Positions 1 through 5,780 of a DNA stretch of 48,000 bases are shown here, in pieces. A program made the translations under genes and the position numbers. This stretch comes from Deltaproteobacteria bacterium (GTDB taxonomy: Bacteria; Desulfobacterota; Desulfobacteria; Desulfobacterales; QNYZ01): assembly GCA_003973265.1 (NCBI GenBank), contig QNYZ01000088.1:1-48000 (forward strand). The letters are read 5' to 3'. Every line of letters starts with the position of its first letter. Positions within the stretch are counted from its first letter, which is position 1. Under the pieces are notes generated by a model. It was given only the letters and a program-made list of their open reading frames with translations, was not told where the DNA came from and made no database searches.

Positions 1-1
1 C

Positions 2-487
2 ATCGTTGAAGATGGAAATACCCTGATCAATTGTCTGGCCTATATTGATTTGAATCCCGTGCGGGCTGGTATTGTTGAAAAACCCGAGGATTACCGGTGG
101 AATTCAATTGGATACCATGTACAGACTGAAAACAAGGATGGCTTTCTTTCCCTTGATTTCGGGCTGAAAGAGTTCAATGTCATGGACTCAAAAGAGCGGT
201 TCCGGCGATACCGACGATTTCTTTATGAAAAAGCGGCAAAGGGAAATCAGATCCAGGAAAAAGCCCTGAATAAAGAGCGCAAAAGAGAATTTAAGCTCAG
301 CAAAATCAACCGGTTTACGCACCGGACACGATATTTTACCGATTCCGGTATCATTGGAACCAAGGAATTTGTATCCCAAAATTATCAACGATTCAAACAT
401 ATATTTCAGTCAAAGAATGAGAAAATACCCAAACGGATTAAAGGGCTTGTGGATGTTTACTCATTAAAAAGGCTGTCAGAAACCTGA
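2..487 (+). CDS. REP-associated tyrosine transposase (IS200-like, Y1_Tnp family), 3' part
   Basis: The frame is open from the window edge, so the N-terminal catalytic half (the HUH motif) lies outside. What remains starts with a CLAYIDLNPVRAG stretch followed by a PEDYRWNS stretch, which is the characteristic C-terminal signature of RAYT/IS200-like transposases. These single-strand DNA transposases nick and join at REP hairpins. The 145-160 residues seen end in a basic tail at a normal stop. The TTG at 50 is not a credible start because the family motif begins upstream of it. Hairpin elements of REP type lie in the next 5.7 kb, which fits a RAYT locus. The family is confident; whether the gene is intact cannot be judged. 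Confidence 0.85.
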   Translation: MVEDGNTLINCLAYIDLNPVRAGIVEKPEDYRWNSIGYHVQTENKDGFLSLDFGLKEFNVMDSKERFRRYRRFLYEKAAKGNQIQEKALNKERKREFKLSKINRFTHRTRYFTDSGIIGTKEFVSQNYQRFKHIFQSKNEKIPKRIKGLVDVYSLKRLSET

Positions 488-552
488 TACCGTTTCAAAA
501 ATAGGGGGCCAGACGAGGGCTAAAATTTTATTTGGCACCCTGGTAAGGCCCC

Positions 553-693
553 GATGAAATAGAAGAACTGATAGAAATATTAAAAACATTTAACCAGAAC
601 TTGAGGATTGTTACTCCGGGTTTTAACGAGTCTGATCTTGGAGACGTAGAAACAGTCCAGTTAACCAGAGATAGAAGAGTCTACGAGAATTAA
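553..693 (+). pseudogene. Short coding remnant, unrecognised
   Basis: A 46-codon open stretch follows an in-frame stop, has no start codon and ends in TAA. It reads DEIEELIEILKTF, then RIVTPGFNESDLGD, and ends RDRRVYEN. The composition looks like real protein rather than a chance frame, which suggests the 3' end of a gene whose front was removed when the neighbouring transposase arrived. I cannot name a family. The stop touches the 3' end of the convergent hicB. Confidence 0.3.
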
Positions 694-911
694 AGAACGG
701 CTTCACCCCATACAGTTTCCGGCACTTCTATTGTTGTCATTTGAGTGTCAGGTTCAAAAGGGACCTCTGTAAGTAACATTTCTATAGCACCGGACTTCAA
801 TGATTCTATTAGTTTTTGCTTAGTCTTTTCCTGCGCATTTACGCCAGGAAGATCGATAAGCCATCCGATCCACCAATCGTCAGATTTCTTGATTATTGCT
901 CTATATTTCAT
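690..911 (-). CDS. hicB: HicB-like antitoxin
   Basis: A 73-aa protein with the HicB/UPF0150 fold signature: an N-terminal MKYRAIIKKSDDWWIGWLID strand pair, then DLPGVNAQ, then a helix. HicB neutralises HicA and usually represses the operon. It lies 4 bp downstream of the hicA-like gene on the same strand, the common hicA-hicB order. It is short and has no obvious C-terminal HTH or ribbon-helix-helix, so autoregulation may be weak or come from elsewhere. Family assignment rests on motif and pairing. Confidence 0.75.
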   Translation of the reverse strand: MKYRAIIKKSDDWWIGWLIDLPGVNAQEKTKQKLIESLKSGAIEMLLTEVPFEPDTQMTTIEVPETVWGEAVL

Positions 912-915
912 AACA

Positions 916-1098
916 TTACCTCACAAATGGTATATTAAGGTCTTTACAGATTTTGCGTGCCAATTCATCTACAATTTCATTGTGCCGTGGGATTTGAGTT
1001 TTATTTTGTCCTTTTTTATAGATGCTGTGCCTACTTCCCTCACGTAGAAAATATGCTCCATTGTTTTTCAGATGTTTTAATAAATGACGTCGCTTCAT
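916..1098 (-). CDS. hicA: HicA-like mRNA interferase toxin
   Basis: A 60-aa basic protein with the HicA (YcfA) layout: an N-terminal helix (MKRRHLLKHLKNNG), then REGSRHSIYKK, where His24 would be the catalytic residue of the double-stranded RNA-binding-like fold, then a TQIPRHNEI segment and a C-terminal helix. HicA proteins cleave mRNA when free of HicB. The gene is the first of the pair and no clear Shine-Dalgarno precedes it. The size is normal for the family. Confidence 0.78.
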   Translation of the reverse strand: MKRRHLLKHLKNNGAYFLREGSRHSIYKKGQNKTQIPRHNEIVDELARKICKDLNIPFVR

Positions 1099-1263
1099 TA
1101 GCAGACCATAGTACCTATTTTTAAATTACTGCTGTATATATCACTAAAATGGATTTAATACAATAGAAGATTATATTGAGCAACATAGAGAACATAGGAA
1201 AATAGGGACTGTAAACACCGCTATAATTCCCCGCCATTGTCACCTGTTTAAACCTGCCATGAG

Positions 1264-1309
1264 AGCAAATAGAGCAAATAGAAAAAATAGAAAAATAGAA
1301 AAATAGGGA
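1264..1309. repeat. A-rich short tandem repeat
   Basis: Irregular tandem copies of AAATAGA/AAAAATAG run up to a GGGACAGTC box. A similar AAATAGGGACTGTAAAC box lies at about 1199-1215 and GGGACAGTCTAAAC at about 4177. These low-complexity stretches look like non-coding footprints of the repeat family in this island. The 1.1-1.88 kb gap holds this, the 142-bp repeat and the palindrome below; no gene is convincing there. Confidence 0.5.
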
Positions 1310-1337
1310 CAGTCAAATTATACTTGACACATGGTGT

Positions 1338-1479
1338 CTGGGATCAAACCGTCAATAGCATAATAAATATATGTATTGGAATGAATTTTACGATTTACAC
1401 GAATTCAGGCATCAGGAGATCGTTGGTAATCGCATTGCCCTTAAATCGTGGTTAAAAGAGCGTGTCGGCCTATTTTCAG
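1338..1479 (+). repeat. Dispersed ~142-bp direct repeat, copy 1
   Basis: This stretch, beginning CTGGGATCAAACC and ending near CTATTTTCAG, matches 4002-4144 in the same orientation with scattered substitutions and 1-2 base indels (aligned by eye). The long shared core includes CAATAGCATAATAAAT, ACACGAATTCAGGCAT and ATCGTTGGTAATCGCATT. Copy 1 runs almost directly into the palindrome at 1486. No transposase is encoded inside, so it is a non-autonomous or remnant element. Confidence 0.8.
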
Positions 1480-1485
1480 GTTTTC

Positions 1486-1560
1486 TTAACCGCAGACGTA
1501 TGCGGACCGACGCAGGCAAGAGATTCAAAGGATATTACGTCTGCGCCCGTCTGCGGTTAA
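1486..1560. repeat. REP-like palindromic element, copy 1
   Basis: The ends are a perfect 13-bp inverted repeat: TTAACCGCAGACG at 1486-1498 and CGTCTGCGGTTAA at 1548-1560. Internal GCGGACCGACGCAGG and CGTCTGCGCC segments can form a second pairing. Elements with the same arms are at 5449 and 5679. A RAYT-type transposase, the enzyme class that moves REP hairpins, is at the start of the window. Confidence 0.8.
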
Positions 1561-1886
1561 TATTGACGAAGGCAGTGCGTCACCAACAGAATAAAGCGTC
1601 AGACAATTTATACTTGACGAGCCAGCCTAATGACGCTATAGTCATAACTAATTGAATATTAAAAAATAATAACATTTATCGATGTGAAAAATCATCTCGG
1701 ACAGACAGAATGGCAAGATCGAAACAAAAAACCTGTCTATCCCATGATGTCCAAGCCCATACTCCGCATCAACGATGATACATGGGATGATAAAGCAATT
1801 GGGGTGGCGAAAAAGCGAAGAGCCGCCGGCGCTCATTCGGTCCTGAAATCCAAGCTGTCTCTTTTACACACAAGGGAGTTTTTCAG

Positions 1887-3299
1887 ATGCCCATTCAACC
1901 TGTTATTCTGGCCGGGGGCACGGGGACCCGTCTCTGGCCCCTGTCTCGCGAACTTTATCCAAAACAGCTGCTAAACCTGACCGATGAGCATTCCCTGCTG
2001 CAAACAACACTTGCACGGATAAGCCCGATGCCTGATGTCCTGCCACCGATTATTGTTGTGGGCGAGGAACATCGTTTTTTGACCAGGGCCCAGGTTGAAG
2101 CGCTGGGGCTGTTTCCCCGCTATCACCTGCTTCTGGAGCCGCTGGGGAGAAATACTGCCCCGGCCATCTGCGGAGCTGCCCTGTTTTCCCGGCAGACGTA
2201 TACTGAGGACCCTGTCCTTCTTATGATGCCGGCGGATCATCTCATTGCCCGGCCTGATGTTTTTATCCGGACCGTTGCCATTGCCCGGGAAAAGGCTGAA
2301 GATGGGCATTTGGTAACGTTTGGTATTGTACCGGATCATCCTGAAACCGGGTACGGCTATATCCGCCGGGGTGACGACGGAAGGGTTGACTCCTTTGTGG
2401 AAAAGCCAGATCTGACGACAGCGGAGAAATACGTCGCAGATGGTAATTATTTCTGGAACAGCGGCATATTTGCCTTTTCGGCCACCACGCTTCTCGATGA
2501 ACTATGCACTTTTACACCCGATATAGTAAATTCAATGGAAAAGGCTGTCGAAGACGGCACAACCGATGGCGTTTTTTTCCGTTTTAACCGGTCTGCCATG
2601 GAAAAGTGTCCATCCGACTCTATCGACTATGCCTTGATGGAAAAAACGAAAAATGCAGTGGTAGTGGAAGCGGATTTCGGCTGGAATGATATCGGATCAT
2701 GGCGGGCTCTATGTGAGGTTGCAGACAAAGATGAACATGGCAACGTGACCAGTGGCGATGTACTGCTGGAGGATGTTGAAAATTGTCTTGTCCGTTCCGA
2801 AGACGTCCTGGTCACCGCAATCGGACTTCGTGATACGCTGATAGTGGAAACGGCGGATGCCGTCCTGGTGGCACCCATGGACAGGGCTCAAGATGTAAAA
2901 GCTGTTGTCAACAGGTTGAAAAAAGAGGGGCGAAGTGAATTTTACACCCATATCACAGTGTACCGTCCCTGGGGCAGTTATACGACCCTGGAGATTCAAG
3001 ACCGCTTCCAGATCAAGCGGATCACCGTCAATCCCGGGGCAAAGCTGTCTTCACAATTGCATCATCATCGTTATGAGCACTGGGTGGTTGTCAGCGGTAC
3101 TGCCCGGGTAGAGAATGGTGATCAAACAATTTTATTGCGTGAAAACGAGTCGACCTACATTCCCCTTGGTACGACCCATCGGCTGGAAAATCCGGGCGTT
3201 ATTCCGCTTGAGCTGATAGAGGTCCAGATCGGCAGCTACCTGGGGGAAGATGACATTGTTCGGTTTGACGACGAATACGGGCGGGAAAAGCATCTATAG
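1887..3299 (+). CDS. manC: Mannose-1-phosphate guanylyltransferase / mannose-6-phosphate isomerase
   Basis: A 470-aa type II bifunctional enzyme of cytoplasmic sugar-nucleotide synthesis. It makes GDP-mannose from mannose-1-phosphate and GTP, and the C-terminal cupin interconverts fructose-6-P and mannose-6-P. The nucleotidyltransferase signature GGTGTRLWP is at residues 10-18 with the following PKQ; FVEKPD and WNSGIF follow in mid-protein. From about residue 350 comes the isomerase part with PWGSY and the cupin metal-binding HHHRYEHW. The length matches the AlgA/CpsB/ManC family. The start has an AAGGGAG box about 7 bases upstream. No other polysaccharide genes adjoin it; it sits alone between island repeats and toxin-antitoxin genes. 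Confidence 0.95.
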   Translation: MPIQPVILAGGTGTRLWPLSRELYPKQLLNLTDEHSLLQTTLARISPMPDVLPPIIVVGEEHRFLTRAQVEALGLFPRYHLLLEPLGRNTAPAICGAALFSRQTYTEDPVLLMMPADHLIARPDVFIRTVAIAREKAEDGHLVTFGIVPDHPETGYGYIRRGDDGRVDSFVEKPDLTTAEKYVADGNYFWNSGIFAFSATTLLDELCTFTPDIVNSMEKAVEDGTTDGVFFRFNRSAMEKCPSDSIDYALMEKTKNAVVVEADFGWNDIGSWRALCEVADKDEHGNVTSGDVLLEDVENCLVRSEDVLVTAIGLRDTLIVETADAVLVAPMDRAQDVKAVVNRLKKEGRSEFYTHITVYRPWGSYTTLEIQDRFQIKRITVNPGAKLSSQLHHHRYEHWVVVSGTARVENGDQTILLRENESTYIPLGTTHRLENPGVIPLELIEVQIGSYLGEDDIVRFDDEYGREKHL

Positions 3300-3343
3300 A
3301 CCATTCGGCCTGATCCGGATCGCCGCACTTATTTTAACGCTTT

Positions 3344-3634
3344 TTATCGGTGCAATTTTTCAATAAGAATACGGAATTGGTCGTACACATCCCGCCTGTG
3401 GCCGAGGTAGTAAATCTGGATAAGCTTGTTTTCATCATCTACGGTGTAAAGGATACGATACCGTTTGGGTTTTAAGGATTTGAACGCGGAAAGTTCCTCC
3501 TGAAGATCGTCACCTGAATAGGGATTCTCTTGAAGCGTTTTTAAAGCCTCTTTGATCGTTTTTTTAATTTCCGGGTGGAGATGAGATATCAGGCGGGCGG
3601 CTTCAGGCGTGAATTGAATTCGATAATCTTTCAC
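3344..3634 (-). CDS. RelE/ParE-family toxin
   Basis: A 96-aa basic protein of the RelE/ParE superfamily. Features are the N-terminal strand YRIQFTPEAAR, a long amphipathic helix, the LKPKRYRILYTVDD strand pair and a C-terminal YYLGHRRDVY with the HRRDVY motif typical of RelE-type ribonucleases. These toxins cleave mRNA at the ribosome (RelE) or poison gyrase (ParE); the HRRxVY end favours RelE. The start overlaps the stop of the upstream antitoxin by 4 bp, so the two are translationally coupled. Confidence 0.88.
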   Translation of the reverse strand: MKDYRIQFTPEAARLISHLHPEIKKTIKEALKTLQENPYSGDDLQEELSAFKSLKPKRYRILYTVDDENKLIQIYYLGHRRDVYDQFRILIEKLHR

Positions 3635-3900
3635 TGGTTGAAAACCTCATTGAAACCGATCCATTTTCCATCGTTTGCCTCTTGAATCGATTTGCGAATC
3701 GATTTCATCGCCTTCTCATCGGAAAGGATATCAAGTGTCTCCAGCAGGCCTTTAAATTTATTCATACTGATAAGGACGGCCCCCGGCACACCGTTCTTGG
3801 TAATGGCGATGATATCGTCAGAATCCTGGAGTTTCCGCATAAGATTCAATAGCTCATTCTTAGCCCTGGTTACCGGGATATAATCGTGGATGATTTGCAT
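3631..3900 (-). CDS. Phd/YefM-family antitoxin
   Basis: An 89-aa protein. The N-terminal IPVTRAKNELLNLMRKL and IAITKNGVPGAVLISMNKF segments form the Phd/YefM DNA-binding fold, followed by an acidic C-terminal tail that would wrap the toxin. It would neutralise the downstream RelE-like protein and repress the shared promoter. It is first in the operon, as usual for Phd/YefM systems. A consensus promoter overlapped by a palindrome lies directly upstream at 3927-3962. Confidence 0.88.
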   Translation of the reverse strand: MQIIHDYIPVTRAKNELLNLMRKLQDSDDIIAITKNGVPGAVLISMNKFKGLLETLDILSDEKAMKSIRKSIQEANDGKWIGFNEVFNQ

Positions 3901-3926
3901 TTTTCCCTCCGTTGCCGCACAATTTT

Positions 3927-3962
3927 ATATGGACATTATAATGGCCATATAAATATTGTCAA
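3927..3962 (-). promoter_or_regulatory. Toxin-antitoxin promoter with overlapping operator
   Basis: Reading the minus strand: TTGACA (3962-3957), a 16-base spacer, then TATAAT (3940-3935). A near-perfect 24-bp palindrome with ATATGG / CCATAT ends and a CATTATAATG core spans 3927-3950 and covers the -10 box. A repressor bound there would block RNA polymerase, which matches the autoregulation expected of a Phd/YefM antitoxin. Confidence 0.8.
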
Positions 3963-4001
3963 GTTGCTCTGCAACGAATTTTGGGGAGGTTGAGTTTGGG
4001 C

Positions 4002-4144
4002 CTGGGGTCAAACCTTCAATAGCATAATAAATTTGTTTATCGGCACGAATTTTACGGATTACACGAATTCAGGCATGAAGAGATCGTTGGTAATCGCATT
4101 GCCCTAAAATCGTGGTTAAAAAAGAGTACCGGACTATTTTTCAG
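4002..4144 (+). repeat. Dispersed ~142-bp direct repeat, copy 2
   Basis: Second copy of the repeat at 1338-1479, same orientation, starting CTGGGGTCAAACC. The two copies bracket manC and the Phd/RelE pair. Unlike copy 1, no palindrome follows, and small indels break the reading frame that is open in copy 1, which argues that the repeat is not coding. Confidence 0.8.
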
Positions 4145-4244
4145 TTCTCAGGATATAAAAAAATATGGGACAAACATGGGGACAGTCTAAACAAAAGGCC
4201 AATCAACTGTCTTTCTGGAAACGGCAGTGGAAAATAAAATCACA

Positions 4245-4919
4245 TCAATCAATTCCCACATCAGCCCGAATTTGGTTTTCGAAAAAACGCCTGATATCTT
4301 TTTTACTTAAAATCTCAAGTGGATCTAAATGCGCAATGCTGTCATCTTCAATATCGTCAATATACAACAGAGCAATACTGAATAGTTTATAGGTAAGTCC
4401 GCTCACAACTGGTTGCGCGCAGTGAAACATATCTTTGAGGCGCATTACATTTTTTACGATAAAGTAAAGATCATAGTAATCCCGATATTTGGCCCGAACG
4501 AAAAGACTATTCGTTTTCATTGCGGCGATAGACTCCAAACTTGCGATATTCAGTTGAGATGGTTTTTCTGGTTGTAAAAAATCCCATTTCGCATTAAAAA
4601 ACGTAACCTTAATTCCATCTAGCAACAGATCCAGTTGATCGTTATTATCATTGAGTACTTCATGATGTTCAAAGCGACGCATATAATTGATAATTTCCAA
4701 CCGATCAAAGGTATCCCCGTAAGTGAAGAAATCCAAATCTTCACTTTTACGATGACATAGATACAATGAAAGCGCCGATCCACCGACAAGACAATAGCGG
4801 TAAAGGAAAGGGGCCGTATCAACTAAATTATTTAAAACCTGCCGTGCATTGTCCAGCAAGCAACCGAAGTTTTTCGGCCCGGATATTTTTAACGTCGTCA
4901 AAATCCGCTGCCTCCACAT
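4245..4919 (-). CDS. AbiEii/AbiGii-family nucleotidyltransferase (toxin-like)
   Basis: A 224-aa protein of the DUF1814/AbiEii nucleotidyltransferase family. The core motif VGGSALSLYLCHRKSEDLDFF carries the GGS and the D-L-D metal-binding pair of DNA polymerase beta-like transferases; a KYRDYYDLYFI segment follows, as in relatives where that region holds conserved Lys/Asp. AbiEii toxins transfer nucleotides, probably to tRNA, and work with an AbiEi-like partner in abortive phage defence. The reading frame from the ATG at 4919 overlaps the upstream gene by 92 bp. That is long; a TTG start nearer VLNNLVDTAPF would reduce it, so the start is uncertain. Confidence 0.75.
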   Translation of the reverse strand: MWRQRILTTLKISGPKNFGCLLDNARQVLNNLVDTAPFLYRYCLVGGSALSLYLCHRKSEDLDFFTYGDTFDRLEIINYMRRFEHHEVLNDNNDQLDLLLDGIKVTFFNAKWDFLQPEKPSQLNIASLESIAAMKTNSLFVRAKYRDYYDLYFIVKNVMRLKDMFHCAQPVVSGLTYKLFSIALLYIDDIEDDSIAHLDPLEILSKKDIRRFFENQIRADVGID

Positions 4920-5346
4920 CCATCCTGAATATAATCCTCGCCAGAAAATAATTCAGCCTCTTGAAACGGGTATCGTTTTTTACCCGCTCTACCCACACCT
5001 TTTTGACCTTTCTGATGCCAAACCATTTGAGCAGTGCACCAATATCATCCAACCCGGCATATTTCAGCACGGTTTCAATGAGCAAATCATCTTTTTTACT
5101 GTCATATTCGATACTGGGCGCATAGCTCCAGAATAAACCTTTAATCTTAATACGGATAAAAAGATTCCGTTTCGCGCGTTCACAACGAACAATTCGAGAT
5201 ACGGAATCTGTTGAAAGCCTGAATTGACTGGCGATTTCAGCCTGGCTGTATCCATAAAGGAAGGCATTGTAAATGGATGTGTCACGCTTTTTTTCTGAGC
5301 CTGTGCTGTGTTTCTTTGACGCGATGGGTGACATAATGGAATCCAT
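4828..5346 (-). CDS. HTH + DUF6922-like protein, probable partner of the AbiEii-type toxin
   Basis: A 172-aa protein. Residues about 25-55 form a helix-turn-helix (NAFLYGYSQAEIASQFRLST, then DSVSRIV). This resembles the C-terminal HTH of REP-associated transposases. Residues about 68-145 contain the FWSY, IETVLKYAGLDDIGALLKWFG and LNYFLARIIF pattern seen in DUF6922 proteins that precede AbiEii genes. It probably acts as antitoxin and repressor. It overlaps the downstream gene by up to 92 bp. The start at 5346 or the Met four codons later is possible; no strong ribosome-binding site distinguishes them. Function is inferred from pairing. Confidence 0.6.
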   Translation of the reverse strand: MDSIMSPIASKKHSTGSEKKRDTSIYNAFLYGYSQAEIASQFRLSTDSVSRIVRCERAKRNLFIRIKIKGLFWSYAPSIEYDSKKDDLLIETVLKYAGLDDIGALLKWFGIRKVKKVWVERVKNDTRFKRLNYFLARIIFRMDVEAADFDDVKNIRAEKLRLLAGQCTAGFK

Positions 5347-5448
5347 GCAAATGAATGCGAGACCTGCGGTGCTTGCTGAATAGCCAAACTTTTCTATAAT
5401 TTTAACAGAAATATAGCCAAAAGTAAATAATCCCGGCCATGGTAATTC

Positions 5449-5520
5449 TTAACCGCAGCCGCACGCGGACCGACGCAGACAAGGGATTCGTCTGCGTTCA
5501 TATGCGTCAGTCTGCGGTAA
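5449..5520. repeat. REP-like palindromic element, copy 2
   Basis: Begins TTAACCGCAG and ends GTCTGCGGTAA, with the internal inverted pair ACGCAGAC / GTCTGCGT. It shares arms and the GCGGACCGACGCAG core with the element at 1486-1560. It lies between the AbiE-like pair and the first NO reductase. The 5.35-5.73 kb gap holds only this element, the half element at 5679 and a terminator. Confidence 0.78.
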
Positions 5521-5678
5521 ATTTTCGGACTTTTGGGACGTCGTGACTATTAACCAAACCACAGCAGCTATTTAGCTATCATTGGGGGTTTAAACATATG
5601 CTCATTGTTAAAAAAACAAAACAGATACCGGCATGCGGCCGGTTCCATGTATGACGAGAGAAGGATTTATCACGGTTT

Positions 5679-5713
5679 TTAACCGCAGACCGACGCGAGA
5701 CCGACGCCGGCGA
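5679..5713. repeat. REP-like half element
   Basis: TTAACCGCAGACCGACGCGA followed by GACCGACGCCGGCG repeats the left arm of the elements at 1486 and 5449. The right arm is missing, so this is probably a truncated copy. Confidence 0.6.
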
Positions 5714-5731
5714 TTTTTTTAGACCCTGAAC

Positions 5732-5767
5732 AAAAAAATGGCCGGGAGTAACTTTCCCCGGCCATTT
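5732..5767 (-). terminator. Rho-independent terminator of the first NO reductase gene
   Basis: On the minus strand AAATGGCCGGG and CCCGGCCATTT form an 11-bp stem around a loop of about 13 bases, followed by a run of seven T. It starts 14 bases beyond the stop codon of the gene ending at 5781. Confidence 0.9.
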
Positions 5768-5780
5768 GACTTTTAAACGA

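Noticed and set aside
1264..1560. CRISPR-like array
   Set aside because: The repeats are short, irregular and palindromic with no regular spacers, and no cas gene is present.
1684..1974. 96-aa frame upstream of manC
   Set aside because: It runs into the manC start in another frame and has no family signature; the first 60 residues could be a remnant but there is no support.
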